From Scylla paramamosain (Eukaryota > Arthropoda > Malacostraca > Decapoda > Portunidae), in contig NC_087178.1 of assembly GCF_035594125.1 (NCBI RefSeq), positions 9,723,001 through 9,787,000 of the forward strand: a stretch of 64,000 nucleotides of DNA. The letters are read 5' to 3'. The first letter of the stretch is position 1. Each line of letters opens with the position of its first letter. Both the position numbers and the translations under genes were made by a program. Under the pieces are notes generated by a model, which searched no databases, was not told the origin of the DNA, and saw nothing but the letters and a program-made list of their open reading frames with translations. This document shows, in pieces, positions 26,618-41,300 of the stretch.

Positions 26618-29600
26618 CTGGTAATGTGATTTTTTTCTCACATAAAGGTGGTTTTGCATGCAATTTGGGGTTTTGGTAGCTAAGAATGTGAAAAACACTC
26701 AAAATACACGCATTTAGTAAGGTTGTTATCTTTATCAATTAAGAGTGTTATTCATGAGTTTCAGGATTTTGGTATCTAGGAACCTTCTCCATATACACGA
26801 GTTTTTGTGTTTTTAGCCTTTTGGTTCTTTTGAACTATAAAAAACTCATTATACACTTTTCTTGCAAAGTTCTTTTGTTTTTTAATATAGAGTGCTTTGC
26901 ATCAATTTTCGCGTTTTTTGTAGGTAACAAGCTCAAAAACACTCAAAATATACCTTTTTGGTAATGTTTTTCTATTTCTTGATATTGGTAGGTTTGCATC
27001 CGTTTTAGCGTTTTTCTACGTAAAAGAAAGAAAAAACACTTTTTCAGTATTTTTGTTTTGGATTCTCATATAGAGTGAAATCCTTATTATTTATCGTTTT
27101 GGTGCCTAACATGCTGAAAAACACTCAAAAAACAGATTTCTGGTAAGCTCGTTTAATTTCCTCATATAGGAGTCTTTGGATGCACTTTAGGGTTTGGTAC
27201 ATAACAGTCCAAAAAAAAAGTTAAAATTCATTTTTTGATAATTTTTGTTTTAACATATAATAGTCCTGAATTTTCCCAGAATTTTGGCATCTCGGTACCT
27301 ATGAAGATGAATAACAAAAAAATCATATTTTTTTTCTTTTATTACTTTTTTTCTAAATAAAGAGTGTTATTTGTGGGTTTTAGATTTTTGGTACTTAAGG
27401 AACTTAAAAACACTTATAATACATATTTCTCGTAATGTCCTTTCGTTTCTTAAACATAAGGTTTTTTGCATGTATTTAAGCGTTTTTATAGATAACATGA
27501 TCAAAAACACTCAAAATATATGTTTTTGGTAATTTTATTCTCTTTCTCCATAAAAGGTGTTTTGCATGCGTTTTAGCGTTTTGGTATGTAATTAGCTCAA
27601 AAACACTTAAAGGCAAGTTCTTGGTAAAAGTTGTTATTATTCCCATGTAATGTGATTCCCCTGCTTTTTAGTGCTTTATTGCCAAACACGCTCAAAAACA
27701 CTCAAAAAACACTTTTCTGGTTATATCATTTTTTTTTTCCCACATAAAGCTAGTTTTCCATGGAATTTGGGGTTTTGGTAACTAAGATCGTGAAAAAAAA
27801 CTCAAAACACAGGGTTTAGTAAGGTTGTTCTATTTCCTAATTAAAAGTGTCATTCATGAGTTTCATCATTTTGGTATATAAGAAACTTTTCTAATACACA
27901 CATTTGGTAAGGTATTTCTTTTTCAAAATTAAAAGTGTTATTGATGAGTTTCAGCTTTTTGGTATGTAAGAAACTTCTTTATGTACGAGTACACGAGTTT
28001 TTGAGTATTTTACCTTGTGGTTATTGTCAAACTATAAAACACTCATACACGTTTCTCGTAATGTCCTCTTATTTGCCAATATAAAGTGCTTTCCATCCAT
28101 TTTTGCATTTTTTGTAGGTAACAAGCTCAAAAACACAACAAAATATATCTTTTTGGTAAGGTTATTCTATTTCATCATATTGGTTGGTTTTTATCTGTTT
28201 TAGCGTTGTTCTATGTAAATCACTGAAAAGACACGTTTTAAGTAATATTGTTCAGGTTGCTGAAAAACACTCAAAAGACAGGTTTATGGTAAAGTCGTGT
28301 AATTTCCCCATATAGGTTGATTTGCATGCATTTCAGAGTTTGTACATAACTCTGGAAAAGAGCTAAAATTATTTTTTTATAATAAATTTTTTTTACAAAA
28401 TTTCCATGAATTTTGGCAGAATTTTGGCATCTCGGTACCTATGAAAATGAATAACAATTTTTTTTCTCAATAAAAAGTTATTTGTGGGTTTTAGCTTTTT
28501 GATACTTAAGGAACTTAAAAACACTCATAATACACGATTTTCGTAATGTCCTTTCATTTTCCAAACATAGGGTTCTTTGCATGTATTTAGGCATTTTTAT
28601 AGGTAACATGTTCAAAAACACTCACAATACATGTTTCTGGTAATGTTATTCTGTTTCTCCCTAAAGGTTGTTTTGCAAGCGTTTTAGCGTTTTGGTATGT
28701 AAGAAGCTCAAAAACACGTAAAGGCAGGTTCTTGGTAAAAGTTGGTTTTATTCCCATGTAATGTGATTGCCCTCCTTTTTAGAGCTTTAGTGCCTATCAC
28801 GCTCAAAAACACTCAAATGACACTTTTTTTGGTAATGTCATTTTTTTCCCACATAAAGCTAGTTTTGCATGCAATTTTTGGTTTTGGTAACTAAGAATGT
28901 GAAAAGCACTCAAAATACATGCATTTGGTAAGGTTGTTCTGTATTCTTAATTAAGAGTGTTATTTCTGAGTTTCAGCATTTTGGTATCTAAGAAACTTCT
29001 CTATATACACCGAGTTTTGCGATTTTTGCCTTGAGGCTGTTGTGAAACTATAAAACACTCATTATACACGTTTCTCGTAATGTCTTTTTGTATCCCAATA
29101 TAGAGTGCTTTCCATCCATTTTCGCGTTTTTTGAAGGTAAGAAGCTCAAAAACACTCAAAATATACCTTTTTGGTAATGTTATTCTATTTCTCCATATTC
29201 GTTGGTTTGCAACCGATTTAGCGTTTATCTACGTAAAACACTGAAAAGATACTTTTTCAGTAATTTTGTGATGGATTCCCACATTTAGTGACTTCCATAT
29301 TATTTATCGTTTTGGTGCTGAAAAAAAACATGCTGAAAAGAAAAAAAACACAAAAGACAGGTTTCTGGTAAGGTCGTTTAATTTCCCCATGCTAAAGTGC
29401 TTTGCATGCACTTTAGGGTTTGGTACATAACAGTCCGAAAAAAAAGCTAAAATTAACTCTTTTTCATAATGTTCTTTTTTCACACAATTTCCCTGAATTT
29501 TTGGCAGAATTTTAGCATCTCGGTACCTATGAAGATAAATAAAAAAAAAATCCTATTTTTCTATTTATTTATTTATTTACTTTTTCTCTATAAAGAGTGT

Positions 29601-31600
29601 TATTTGTGGGTTTTAGCTTTTTGGTACTTAAAAAACTTAAAAACACTCATAATACACGTTTCTCGAAATGTCCTTTCGTTTCCCAAACATAAGATTCTTT
29701 GCATGTATTTAATCGTTTTTATAGGTAACATGATCAAAAACACTCAAAATACATGTTTTTGGTAATGTTTTTCCGATTCTAAATAAAGGGTGTTTTACAT
29801 ACGTTTTAGCGTTTTGGTATATAAGGAGCTCAAAAACACTTAGAAAAAACACTTGGTAAAAGTTGATTTTTTCCCATGTAATGTGATTGCCCTGCTTTTT
29901 AGTGCTTTATTGCCTATCATGCTAAAAAAAAAAAAACACTTAAAAGACACTTTTCTGGTATATTTTTTTCCCACATAAAGCTACTTTCACATAAAATTTG
30001 GGGTTTTGGTAACTAGGAATGTGAAAAACACTCAAAATACACGCATTTGGTAAGGTTGTTCTGTTTCTCAATTGATAGTGTTATTCAGGAGTTTCACCAT
30101 TTTGGTATCTAAGAAACTTCTCCATATATACGAGTTTTTGCGTTTTTTGTCTTATGATTCTTGAGAATCTATAAAACACCCATTTTACACGTTTCTCGTA
30201 ATGTCCTTTTGTTAACCAATAGAGGGAGCTTTCCATCCATTTTCGCGTTTTTTTTTGTAAGTAAAAAGCTAATAAAACACTCAAATTATATCTTTTTGGT
30301 AATCTTATTCTATTTCTTTATATTGGTTGGCTTGCATCCGTTTTAGCGTTTTTCTATGTAAAACACGAAAAAGACACGTTTAAAGTAATTTTGTTTTGGA
30401 TTACCACATAGAACGACTAATATTATTTATTGTTTTGGTGACTAACATGCTCAAAAACAATAGAAACACAGGTTTCTCGTAAAGTCGTCTGATTTCTCCA
30501 TATAATTGGGTTTGCATGCACTTCATGGTTTGGTACATAACAGTCCGAAAAAAAAGCTAAAATGTACATTTTTGATAATGTTCTTTTTACACATAATTTC
30601 CCTGAATTTTGCCAGAATTTTTTGCATCTAAGTACCTATGAAGAAGAATAACAAAAAAAAAATCGTATTTTTTTGTTATTTCTATATTTTTTTCTTTATA
30701 AAGAGGTTTTAGCTTTTTGGTACTTATGAAACTTAAAAACACGCATAATACACGTTTTTCGTAATGTCCTTTCGTTTCCCAGACTTAGGGTTCTAAGCAT
30801 GTATTTAAGTGTTTTTAGAGGTAAAATGATCAAAAACACTCAAAATATATGTTTTTGGTAATGTTAATCTGTTTCTCCGTAAAGGATGTTTTGCATGTGT
30901 TTTTAGCGTTTTGGTATATAAGGAGTAAAAAAACACTTAAATGCAAGTTCTTGGTAAAAGTTGGTTTTATTCCGTTGTAATGTTATTGCCCTCCTTTTTA
31001 GTGCTTTATTGGCTAACTCTCTCAGAAACCCTCAAAAGACACTTTTCTGGTTATATAATTTTTTTCCCACATAAAGCTTGTTTCGCATGCTTTTTTGTGT
31101 TCTAGTAACTAAGAATGTGAAAAACACTCAAAATACATGCATTTAGTAATATTATTCTGTTTCTTAATTAAGAGTGTTATTCAGGAGTTTCAACATTTTG
31201 GTATCTAAGAAACTTCTCCATATACACTAGTTTTTGCGTTTTTTGCTTTGTGGTTCTTGTGAAACTATAAAATACTCATTATACACGTTTCTCGTAATGT
31301 CATTTTGTTTCTCAATATAGAGTGCTTTGCATCTATTTTCGCGTTTTTTTTTTTTTTGTTTGTTAAAAGCTCAAAAATACTTAAAATATATCTTTTTGGT
31401 AATGTTATTCTATATCTTCATATTGGTCTGTTTGCATCAGTTTTAACATTTTTTATGTAAAACACTGAAAAGACAGGTTTTCAGTAATTTTGTTTTGGAT
31501 TCCCATATAGAGTGACTTCCATATTATTTATCGTTTTGGTGCTTAACATGCTGAAAAACACTCAAAAGACAGTTTTCTTGTAAAGTCGTTTAATTTCCTC
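26618..31600 (-). repeat. Unit 1 R module, right part (1.1-kb-type repeats)
   Basis: Reverse-polarity 1.1-kb units, matching unit A 38240-43216. The spacer landmark catctcggtacc or a close variant begins at 27288, 28428, 29516 and 30625, giving intervals of 1140, 1088 and 1109 bp. Within each unit the monomers follow the same order as in the 1-14045 flank, read on the other strand. No gene is seen. Confidence 0.88.
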
Positions 31601-32573
31601 GTACAAAAACGCTAAAACGGATGCAAACCATCGAATATGAAAAAATAGAATAATATTACCAGAAAAGTATATTTTGTGTGTTTTTGAGCTTGTTACAAAA
31701 AAAAAAACGCAAAAATGGATGCAAAGCACTGTATATTAGGAAAAAAAAATGGACATAACGAAAAACGTGTATAATGAGTGTTTTATAGTTTCACCAGAAT
31801 CACAAGGCACACAACGCAAAAACTCGTCTGTGTGGAGAAGTTTCTAAGATACCAAAATGCTGAAACTCATGAATAACACTCTTAATCAAGATACAGAACA
31901 ACCTTACTAAATGCGTGTATTATGAGTGTGTTTTTTTTACATTCTTAGTTACCAAAACCCCAAATTCCATGCGAAACTAACTTTATGTGGGAATAAAATG
32001 ACGTTACCAGAAAAGTGTCTTTGAGTGTTTTTGAGCATGTTAGGAAATAAAGCACTAAAAAGCTGGGCAATCACATTACATGGGAATAAAACCAACTTTT
32101 ACGAAAAACTTGCCTTTTAGTGTTTTTGACACGCATTTAGTAAGGTTGTTCTGTTTCTCAATTAAGAGTGCTATTCATGAGTTTCAGCATTTTAGTATCT
32201 AGGAAGCTTTTCCATATACACGAGTTTTTGCTTGGTATATAGTATACCTGTATATTTTACCAAGAACTTGCCTTTAAGTGTTTTTGAGCTCCTTATATAC
32301 CAAAATCGCTCAAACGCATGCAAAACACCCTTTATAGAGAAACAGATTAACATTACCAATAACATGTATTTTGAATATTTTTGATCATGTTATCTCTAAA
32401 AACGCTTAAATACATGCAAAGAACACTATGTCTGGACATTACGAGAAACGTGTATTATTAATTTTTTTTTAAGTTCCATAAGTACCAAAAAGCTAAAACA
32501 TCTTTATAAAGAAAAAAAAATAAAAAAAATAGAATTTTTTTTGGGGGGGGTATTCTTCATAGGTACCGAGATG
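31601..32573. repeat. Unit 1 right-end F/R/F segment
   Basis: The R module ends at taatttcctcgta and F monomers run to 32129. A ~105-bp R fragment (cacgcatttagtaagg to gagtttttgct) follows. At 32234-32248 is the palindrome ggtata-tag-tatacc, after which F resumes to the unit end. The last part has a G8 run at 32543-32550, the longest G run noticed in the window, then ttcataggtaccgagatg. There the spacer is cut off and joined to the next unit's taccaaaa. Confidence 0.85.
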
Positions 32574-33493
32574 TACCAAAAAAGTTAATTTTAGCTTTTT
32601 TTCCGGACTGTTTTGTACCAAACTTTAAAGTGCATGCAAAGCCAACTATATAAGGAAATTAAACGACTTTACTAGAAACCTGTGTTTTGAGTGTTGTTCA
32701 GCATGTTATTCACCAAAACAATAAATAATAAGGAAGTCATTCTATATGAGAATCCAAAACCAAATTACTGAAAACACGTTTTTTCCGTGTTTTACTTAGA
32801 AAAACGCTAAAACGGATGCAAACCAACCAATATGTAGAAATAGATTAAAATTACCAAAAATTATATTTTGAATGTTTTTGAGCTTTTTACTTACAAAAAA
32901 CGCGAAAATGGATGCCTTTTAGCGGTTTGTTACCTAAGAAGTAAAAAAAAAAAACGTTTCTCGTAATATTTTTTGTTCCATTTAACCAAATAGGGTACTA
33001 GGAATGTATTTTGACGTTTTTCACGAAACAGCCTCAAAAACAATAAAAAAAACTTGTTTTTTGGTAATGCTATTCTGTTTCTCCATCAAGGGTGTTTTGC
33101 ATGCGTTTTAGCGTTCTGGTACCTAAGTTGCTCAAAAATACTAAAAAAAGACATTTTTGTTGATGTTTTGTTTTCCATTGCAGTGTGATTTCCATGCTTT
33201 TCATCGTTTTGGAACACTGATAAACACTCAAAAGACACCTTTCTAGAAAACTAGTGTCCTTTCGCATGCTTTGCATGTGTACTTAACAATGAGAAATACA
33301 CTCCAATTACAAGTTTTTGGTAATATTATTATGTTTCTCGATGACAATTTTTTTTTCTTTTGCATGCTGCATAGGTTTTTGGTATGTAATAAGCTCAAAA
33401 ACACTTAAAAGACACGTTTTCCTTAGTGTTGTTTTGTTGTTCAAATCAAGTGATTTCCAAGCTTTATATCGATTTAGTGTCTAAATACTAAAA

Positions 33494-33533
33494 CCTAACC
33501 TAACCTAACCTAACCTAACCTAACCTAACCTAA
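33494..33533 (-). repeat. Interstitial telomere-type repeat (CCTAA)x8, unit A
   Basis: Eight perfect pentamers, with the same flanks as in unit 1 (ctaaaa on the left, gcaaaacgtgta on the right). The left hairpin arm has one change, taaatact. It lies at the R-to-F polarity flip. Confidence 0.92.
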
Positions 33534-36500
33534 GCAAAACGTGTATTTTTAATGTTTTAAGATAATTACGTAAAAACATTCAAAATTCATGTAAAGTTCC
33601 CAATATGGGGAAACGAAAAGACATTACGAGAAACGTATATTATAAGTGCTTTACACCTTATTAGGTTGAAAAATACGAAAATGCATGAATATCACTCTAT
33701 ATGGAGTAACAGAGCAACATTACTAAAAACGTGTATTTTGTTTGTTTTCACAATGTTATGTACCAAAACGTCGAAATTCATGTAAAGTTCAATCTTTGGG
33801 AGAAACGAAACGAAATTTCCAGAAACGTGAATTTTGAGTGTTTATGAGCGTGTTAGGCACCAAAACTCTAAAAAAATAAAAAATGGAAAGCATCTTTCCT
33901 ATATTGGAATACAAAACAAAATTACAAAAAAAATAGTATTTTTTTTAGTGTTTTTGAGCTACTTCTATATCAGAACGCTTGAACAGACGCAAAACACGCT
34001 TTACGGAGAAACAAAATAACAATACAAAAAAATATATATATATTTTCAGTGTTTTTGAGGTATGTAAGTAGAATAACGCCGAAATGTATGCAAAGTTCCC
34101 TATGCCGGAAAACGAAGACATTTCGAGAAACGTGTATTATGAGAGCTTTTCAGCTTTTTAGGTACCAAACACAGAGGCACCTTAATAGTACTCTATATGG
34201 AGAAACAAAACAACACGAATGAAAATATATATTTTGAGTGGTTTTCATATTACTAGGTACCAAAGCGCAAAAATACATGCAAAGACCTCTAAAAGACGAC
34301 ATAAAACGAAATTACAAGAAACCTATCTTTTGAGAGTGTTTCTACGTGTTAGGCACCAAAACAATAAGAGGTATGAAAAGAGCACTATGTTGGAAGGGAA
34401 AAAGAAATAACCAACAAAGTGACTTTTCACGTGTTTGGAAGTTTTTAAATTTATAATGTACCAAAACGATAAAACATGCAAAACACCCTTCCTGCAGAAA
34501 CATAAAACATTACCAAAAAAGAGCATTTTGAGCGATTTTTCAGCTTGTTATGTACAAAAGCGTCAAAATGCATATAAAGTACCCTATATAAGAAAACGAA
34601 AAGACATTAAGAGAAACCAATATTATGAGTTTTTTTTTTTTTTTTAGCTTATTAGGTACCGAAACGATAAAACGCACGATTTGCCTCATGTATGGAGAAA
34701 ACGTGTATTTCAAAAGTATTTAGCTTTGTTAGGTATCAAAACGCCAAAATGCGTGCAAAGCACCCGATATGGACAAAATAAACGACATTTCCAGAAACAT
34801 GTCTTTTGAGAGTTTATGAGTGTGTTAGGCACAAAAAGCTCTTAAAAAGCATGGAAAGTACCGTAAATGGGAAAACATTGTTTTGAGCTACTTACGTACC
34901 AAACTGCTAAAACGGTTGGAAAACACACTTTATGGAGAAACTCAACAGATTTACCAAAAACATGCATTTTGAGAAATTTTGCGCCTGTTACGTACAAAAA
35001 CGATAAAATACATGCAAATAACCCTAAAAGGGGAAGAGAATACATTAAAAGAAACGTATATAGTAGAGACGTATATAGAGAAACGTATAGAGTAGTATTG
35101 AGCATCATAGGTACCAGAACACTAACACGTATGAATAATACTCTATATGGAGAAACAGAACAAGATTAACCAAAACTTGTGTTTTAAGGCTTTTTTCACG
35201 TTATTAGGTACCGCAACGCGAAAATGCATGCAAAGCATACTATATGGGGAAAGGAAACATTTCCAGAAACATGTCCTTTCAGTGTTTATGAGCGTGTTAG
35301 GTACCAAGAAGCTAAAAACCGAGGAAAGCACCCTATAGGAGAAAACAAAAGATTACAAAAACTTTTCATTTAACTGCTTATAGCTACTTACATACAAAAA
35401 ACACTTAAACGTATCCAAAACGCCTTTTTTGGAAAAAAAAAAACTTAATAACATTACCAAAAAAAGTATATTTTCAATGTTTTGAGCTTCTTAACTCCCC
35501 CACCCCAAAAAAAAAAAAAAAAACTAAAAGTAACCAAAGGCATTATGAGAAACTTATATTAAGAGCGTTTTTGAGCTTCTCATGTACCAAAACGCGAAAA
35601 TGCATGAATAATACTCTCTTTAGAGAAACACAACAATATTAGATACCAACACGCTAAAAAGCAACGAAAACTCTCTATTTGGAAAAGCAAAACATTACCA
35701 AAAGCGTGTATTTTGAGAGCTTTTATAGCTAGTTACGTACCAAAACGCTAAAATGTATGCAAAGCACATTTTATGGAGAAACATAATAACATTACCAGAA
35801 ACGTATATTTTGAGTTTTTTTTTTATCTTACGTAAAAAAAAAAAAATGCATCCAAAGTATCCTAAATGGCGATACGAAAAGAAATAAAAAGACACTTTAT
35901 TTATCAGTGTTTTTGAGATTTTTAGGTAGCAAAATGCACAAACGCATGTATAACATTATATATAAAGAAACAGAAGAACATTACCGAAAACGTATATTTT
36001 GAGCATTTTTCACATTGTTACGTAACAAAAACACCAAAATGCATGGAAATCACCCAATATGGATAAAATAATGGACATTACGAGAAAGATGTATTATTAG
36101 TGTCTTTGAGAGTCTTAGGTACCAAACGCAAAAACTATTTAGTACCACTGTATATGGAGAAACAGAACATTACCAAAAACGTTTATTTTGAGTGTTTTTC
36201 ACAATTTTATGTACCAAAACGTCAAAATGCCTGTAGAGCACCATCTATGGGGAGATGAAACGAGATTTCCAGAAACATGTCTTTTGAGTGTTGATGAACG
36301 TGTTAGGTACCAAAATTATAAAAAAAAAAAAACATTGAAAGCTACTCATATGAAAGTAGATAACCAAAAATTTTTCTTTTGGGTATTTTCAGCTACTTAC
36401 GTACCATAACGCTGAGATGTATGCAAAACACACTTTGCATGTGGAAACGAAAAGACATTAGAAGAAACTTTTATAGTGAGTGTTTTTTTTTTATTTCTTA

Positions 36501-36607
36501 GGTACCAAGACCTATTTGACGCATTGAAGAGCACTCTATATGGAGAAAAGAACAAAATTACCAAAAATGTGCTTTTTGAGTGTTTTTCACATTGTTAGGT
36601 ACGAAAA
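33534..36607 (+). repeat. Unit A F module
   Basis: This is the fullest version of the type-2 F module, containing the stretch 35295-35915 that unit 1 lacks. It has a cluster of three acgtata motifs at 35051-35094. It also has a C-rich spot, actcccccacccc (near 35495), which in B and C is a plain C8 run. No spacer of the 1.1-kb class and no gene are seen. Confidence 0.87.
35051..35094 (+). repeat. Triplicated acgtata cluster, unit A
   Basis: Three imperfect tandem copies of (a)acgtata(ta)gtagaga occur where unit 1 has a single gaaacgtatattttgagtag. The same cluster is in unit B (46683-46726) and unit C (58038-58081). The duplication therefore arose after unit 1 separated from the A-B-C lineage. 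Confidence 0.85.
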
Positions 36608-38206
36608 AACTCTATAAAGAATGTTATTTGTGGGTTTTAGCTTTTTCATACTTAACGAACTTAAAAAAAAAACTCATAATACACGTTTCTCGTAACGTCC
36701 TTTCATTTTCCAAATAAAGGGTTCTTTGCATGTATTTAAGCTTTTTTATAGGTAACATGATCAAAAACATTCAAAATGCATGTTTTTGGTAATGTTATTC
36801 TGTTTCTCCATAAAGGGTGTTCTGCATGCGTTTTAGCGTTTTGATATGTAAGGAGCTCAGAAACATTTTAAGGTAAGTTGGTTTTATTCCCATGTCATGT
36901 GATTTCCCTGCTTTATAGTGCTTTAGTGCCTATCACGCTCAAAAACACTCAAAAGACACTTTCCTGGTAATGTCATTTTTTTCCCACATAAAGCTAGTTT
37001 CGCATGCAATTTGGAGTTTTGGTAACTAAGAATGTGAAAAGCACTCAAAATACACAAATTTGGAAAGGTTTTTCTGTATTCTTAATAAAGAGCGTTATTC
37101 CTGAGTTTCAGCATTTTGGTATCTAAGAAAATTCTTTATATACACGAGTTTTTGCGTTTTTTGCCTTGTGGTTCTTGTGAAACTATAAAACACTTATTAT
37201 ACACGTTTCTCGTAATGTCCTTTTGTATCCCAATATAGAGTGCTTTCCATCCATTTTCGCTTTTTTTGTAGGTAAGAAGCTCAAAAACATTCATAATATA
37301 CCTTTTGGTAATATTATTCTATTTCTTCATATTCGTTGGTTTGCATCCTTTTTAACGTTTTTTTTACCTAAAACACTGAAGACACTTTTTCAGTAATTTT
37401 GTGATGGATTCCCATTTTGAGTGACTTCCATATTATTTATTGTTTTGGTGCCTAACATGCTGAAAAACGCTCAAAAGACAGGTTTCTGGTAAAGTCGTTT
37501 AATTTCCCAATATAGGTGGCTTTGCACCACTTTAGGGTTTGCTACATAACAGTCCGAAAAAAAAAAAAGCAAAAATTAACTTATTTTCATAATATTCTTT
37601 TCTCACATAATTTTCCTGAATTTTGCCACAATTTTGCCATCTCGGTACCTATGAAGATAAATAAAAAAAAATCAAGTTTTTTTTATTTATTTTTTTTCTC
37701 TCTAAAGAATGTTATTTTAGGGTTTTAGCTTTTTGGTACTTAAAAAAAGTAAAAAAAAAAACACTCATAATACACGATTCTCGAAATGTTCTTTCGTTTA
37801 CCAAACATAAGTTTCTTTGCATTATTAGAGTTTTTATAGGTAACATAATCAAAAATACTCAAAATACATGTTTTTGGTAGTGTTATTCTGTTTCTCCATA
37901 AGGGGTGTTTTGCATGCGTTTTAGCTCAAAAACACTTAAAGGCAAGTTCTTGGTAAAAGTTGGTTTTATTCCCATGTAATATGATTGCTCTCCTTTTTAT
38001 TGCTTTATTGCCTAACACGCTCAGAAACACTGAAAAGACACTATTCTGGTAATGTCACTTTTTTCTCCACATAAAGCTAGTTTCGTATGCAATTTGGGGT
38101 TTTGGTAACTAAGAATGTGAAAAACACTCAAAATACACGTATTTAGAAAGGTTGTTCTGTTTCTCAATTAAGAGTGTTATTCAGGAGTTTCAGCATTTTG
38201 GTATCT

Positions 38207-38239
38207 TAAAAGTGTGTTTTAACTTAAAAGACACTTTTC
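38207..38239. repeat. Junction palindrome, unit A copy (one mismatch)
   Basis: aaaagtgtgtttt, loop aactt, aaaagacactttt. It sits directly right of gtatct, where the 7.4-kb segment of unit 1 is absent. Confidence 0.85.
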
Positions 38240-38348
38240 TGGTAATGTGATTTTTTTCTCACATAAAGGTGGTTTTGCATGCAATTTGGGGTTTTGGTAA
38301 ATAAGAATGTGAAAAGCAGTCAAAATACACGCATTTAGTAAGGTTGTT

Positions 38349-38386
38349 AACACTCTTAATTGAGAAAGATCTCAATTAAGTGTGTT
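38349..38386. repeat. Unit-A-specific hairpin, 17-bp arms, one mismatch
   Basis: aacactcttaattgaga (38349-38365), loop aaga, then tctcaattaagtgtgtt (38370-38386). Units 1, B and C have only the right half here (tctcaattaagagtgtt). A single snap-back event in unit A explains it. Confidence 0.85.
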
Positions 38387-41300
38387 ATTCATGAGTTTCA
38401 GCATTTTGGTATCTAGGAACCTTCTCCATATATACGAGTTTTTGTTAGCCTTTTGGTTCTTTTGAACTATAAAAAAAACTCATTATACAGTTTTCTTGCA
38501 AAGTCCTTTTGTTTTTTAATATAGAGTGCTTTGCATCAATTTTCGCGTTTTTTGTAGGTAACAAGCTCAAAAACACTCAAAATATACCTTTTTGGTAATG
38601 TTTTTCTATTTCTTGATATTGATAGGTTTGCATCCGTTTTAGCGTTTTTCTACGTAAAAGAAAGAAAAAACACTTTTTCAGTATTTTTGTTTTGGATTCT
38701 CATATAGAGTGAGATCCTTATTATTTATCGTTTTGGTGCCTAACATGCTGAAAAACACTCAAAAAACAGATTTCTGGTAAGCTCGTTTAATTTCCTCATA
38801 TAGGAGTCTTTGGATGCACTTTAGGGTTTGGTACATAACAGTCCAAAAAAAAAGTTAAAATTCACTTTTTTGATAATTTTTGTTTTAACATTTAATAGTC
38901 CTGAATTTTCCCAGAATTTTGGCATCTCGGTACCTATGAAGATGAATAACAAAAAAATCCTATTTTTTTTTATTTTATTACTTTTTTCCTAAATAAAGAG
39001 TGTTATTTGTGGGTTTTAGCTTTTTGATACTTAAGGAACTTAAAAACACATTTCTCGTAATACACATTTCTCGTAATATCCTTTCGTTTCTTAAACATAA
39101 GGTTTTTTGTATGTATTTAAGCGTTTTTATAGATAACATGATCAAAAACACTCAAAATATATGTTTTTGGTAATTTTATTCTCTTTCTCCATAAAAAGTG
39201 TTTTGCATACGTTTTAGCGTTTTGGTATGTAATTAGCTCAAAAACACTTAAAGGCAAGTTCTTGGTAAAAGTTGTTATTATTCCCATGTAATGTGATTCC
39301 CCTGCTTTTTAGTGCTTTATTGCCTAACACGCTCAAAAACACTCAAAAAACACTTTTCTGGTTATATCTTTTTTTTTTTTTTTCTCATAAAGCTAGTTTT
39401 GCAAGGAATTTGGGGTTTTGGTAACTAAGAATGTGAAAAAAAAACTCAAAACACAGGGTTTCCTAATTTCCTAATTAAAAGTGTTATTCATAAGTTTCAG
39501 CATTTTGGTATGTAAGAAACTTCTCTAATACACACATTTGGTAAGGTATTTCTTTTTCAAAATTAAAAGTGTTATTGATGAGTTTCAGCTTTTTGGTATG
39601 TAAGAAACTTCTTTATGTACACGAGTTTTTAAGTATTTTACCTTGTGGTTTTTGTCAAACAATATAACACTCATACACGTTTCTCGTAATGTCCTCTTAT
39701 TTGCCAATATAAAGTGCCTTCCATCTATTTTTGCATTTTTTGTAGGTAACAAGCTCAAAAACACAACAAAATATATCTTTTTGGTAATATTCTATTTCAT
39801 CATATTGGTTGGTTTGCATCTGTTTTAGCGTTGTTCTACGTAAATCACTGAAAAGACACGTTTTAAGTAATATTGTTCAGATTGCTGAAAAACACTCAAA
39901 AGACAGGTTTATGGTAAAGTCGTGTAATTTCCCCATATAGGTGGATTTGCATGCATTTCAGAGTTTGTACATAACTCTGGAAAAGAGCTAAAATTATTTT
40001 TTTATAATGATTTTTTTTACAAAATTTCCATGAATTTTGGCAGAATTTTGGCATCTCGGTACTTATGAAGATGAATAACAATTTTTTTTCTCTCAATAAA
40101 AAGTTATTTGTGGGTTTTAGCTTTTTGGTACTTAAGGAACTTAAAAACACTCATAAAACACGATTTTCGTAATGTTCTTTCATTTTCCAAACATAGGGTT
40201 CTTTGCATGTATTTAGGCATTTTTATAGGTAACATGATCAAAAACACTCACAATACATGTTTCTGGTAATGTTATTCTGTTTCTCCCTAAAGGGTGTTTT
40301 GCAAGCGTTTTAGCGTTTTGGTATGTAAGAAGCTCAAAAACACGTAAAGGCAGGTTCTTGGTAAAAGTTGGTTTTATTCCCATGTAATGTGATTGCCCTC
40401 CTTTTTAGAGCTTTAGTGCTTATCACGCTCAAAAACACTCAAAAGACACTTTTTTTGGTAATGTCATTTTTTTTCCCACATAAAGCTAGTTTTGCATGCA
40501 ATTTTTGGTTTTGGTAACTAAGAATGTGAAAAGCACTCAAAATACATGCATTTGGTAAGGATGTTCTGTATTCTTAATTAAGAGTGTTATTTCTGAGTTT
40601 CAGCATTTTGGTATCTAAGAAACTTCTCCATATACACCGAGTTTTGCGATTTTTGCCTTGTGGCTGTTGTGAAACTATAAAACACTCATTATACACGTTT
40701 CTCGTAATGTCTTTTTGTATCCCAATATAGAGTGCTTTCCATCCATTTTCGCGTTTTTTGAAGGTAAGAAGCTCAAAAACACTCAAAATATACCTTTTTG
40801 GTAATGTTATTCTATTTCTCCATATTCGTTGGTTTGCATCCGATTTACCGTTTATCTACGTAAAACACTGAAAAGATACTTTTTCAGTAATTTTGTGATG
40901 GATTCCCACATTTAGTGACTTCCATATTATTTATCGTTTTGGTGCCTAACATGCTGAAAAAAAAAAAAACACAAAAGACAGGTTTCTGGTAAGGTCGTTT
41001 AATTTCCCCATGCTAAAGTGCTTTGCATGCACTTTAGGGTTTGGTACATAACAGTCCGAAAAAAAGCTAAAATTAACTCTTTTTCATAATGTTCTTTTCT
41101 CACACATTTTCCCTGAATTTTTGGCAGAACTTTAGCATCTCTGTACCTATGAAGATGAATAAAAAAAAAATCCTATTTTTCTATTTATTTATTTACTTTT
41201 TCTCTATAAAGAGTGTTATTTGTGGGTTTTAGCTTTTTGGTACTTAAAGAACTTAAAAACACTCATAATACACGTTTCTCGAAATGTCCTTTCGTTTCCC

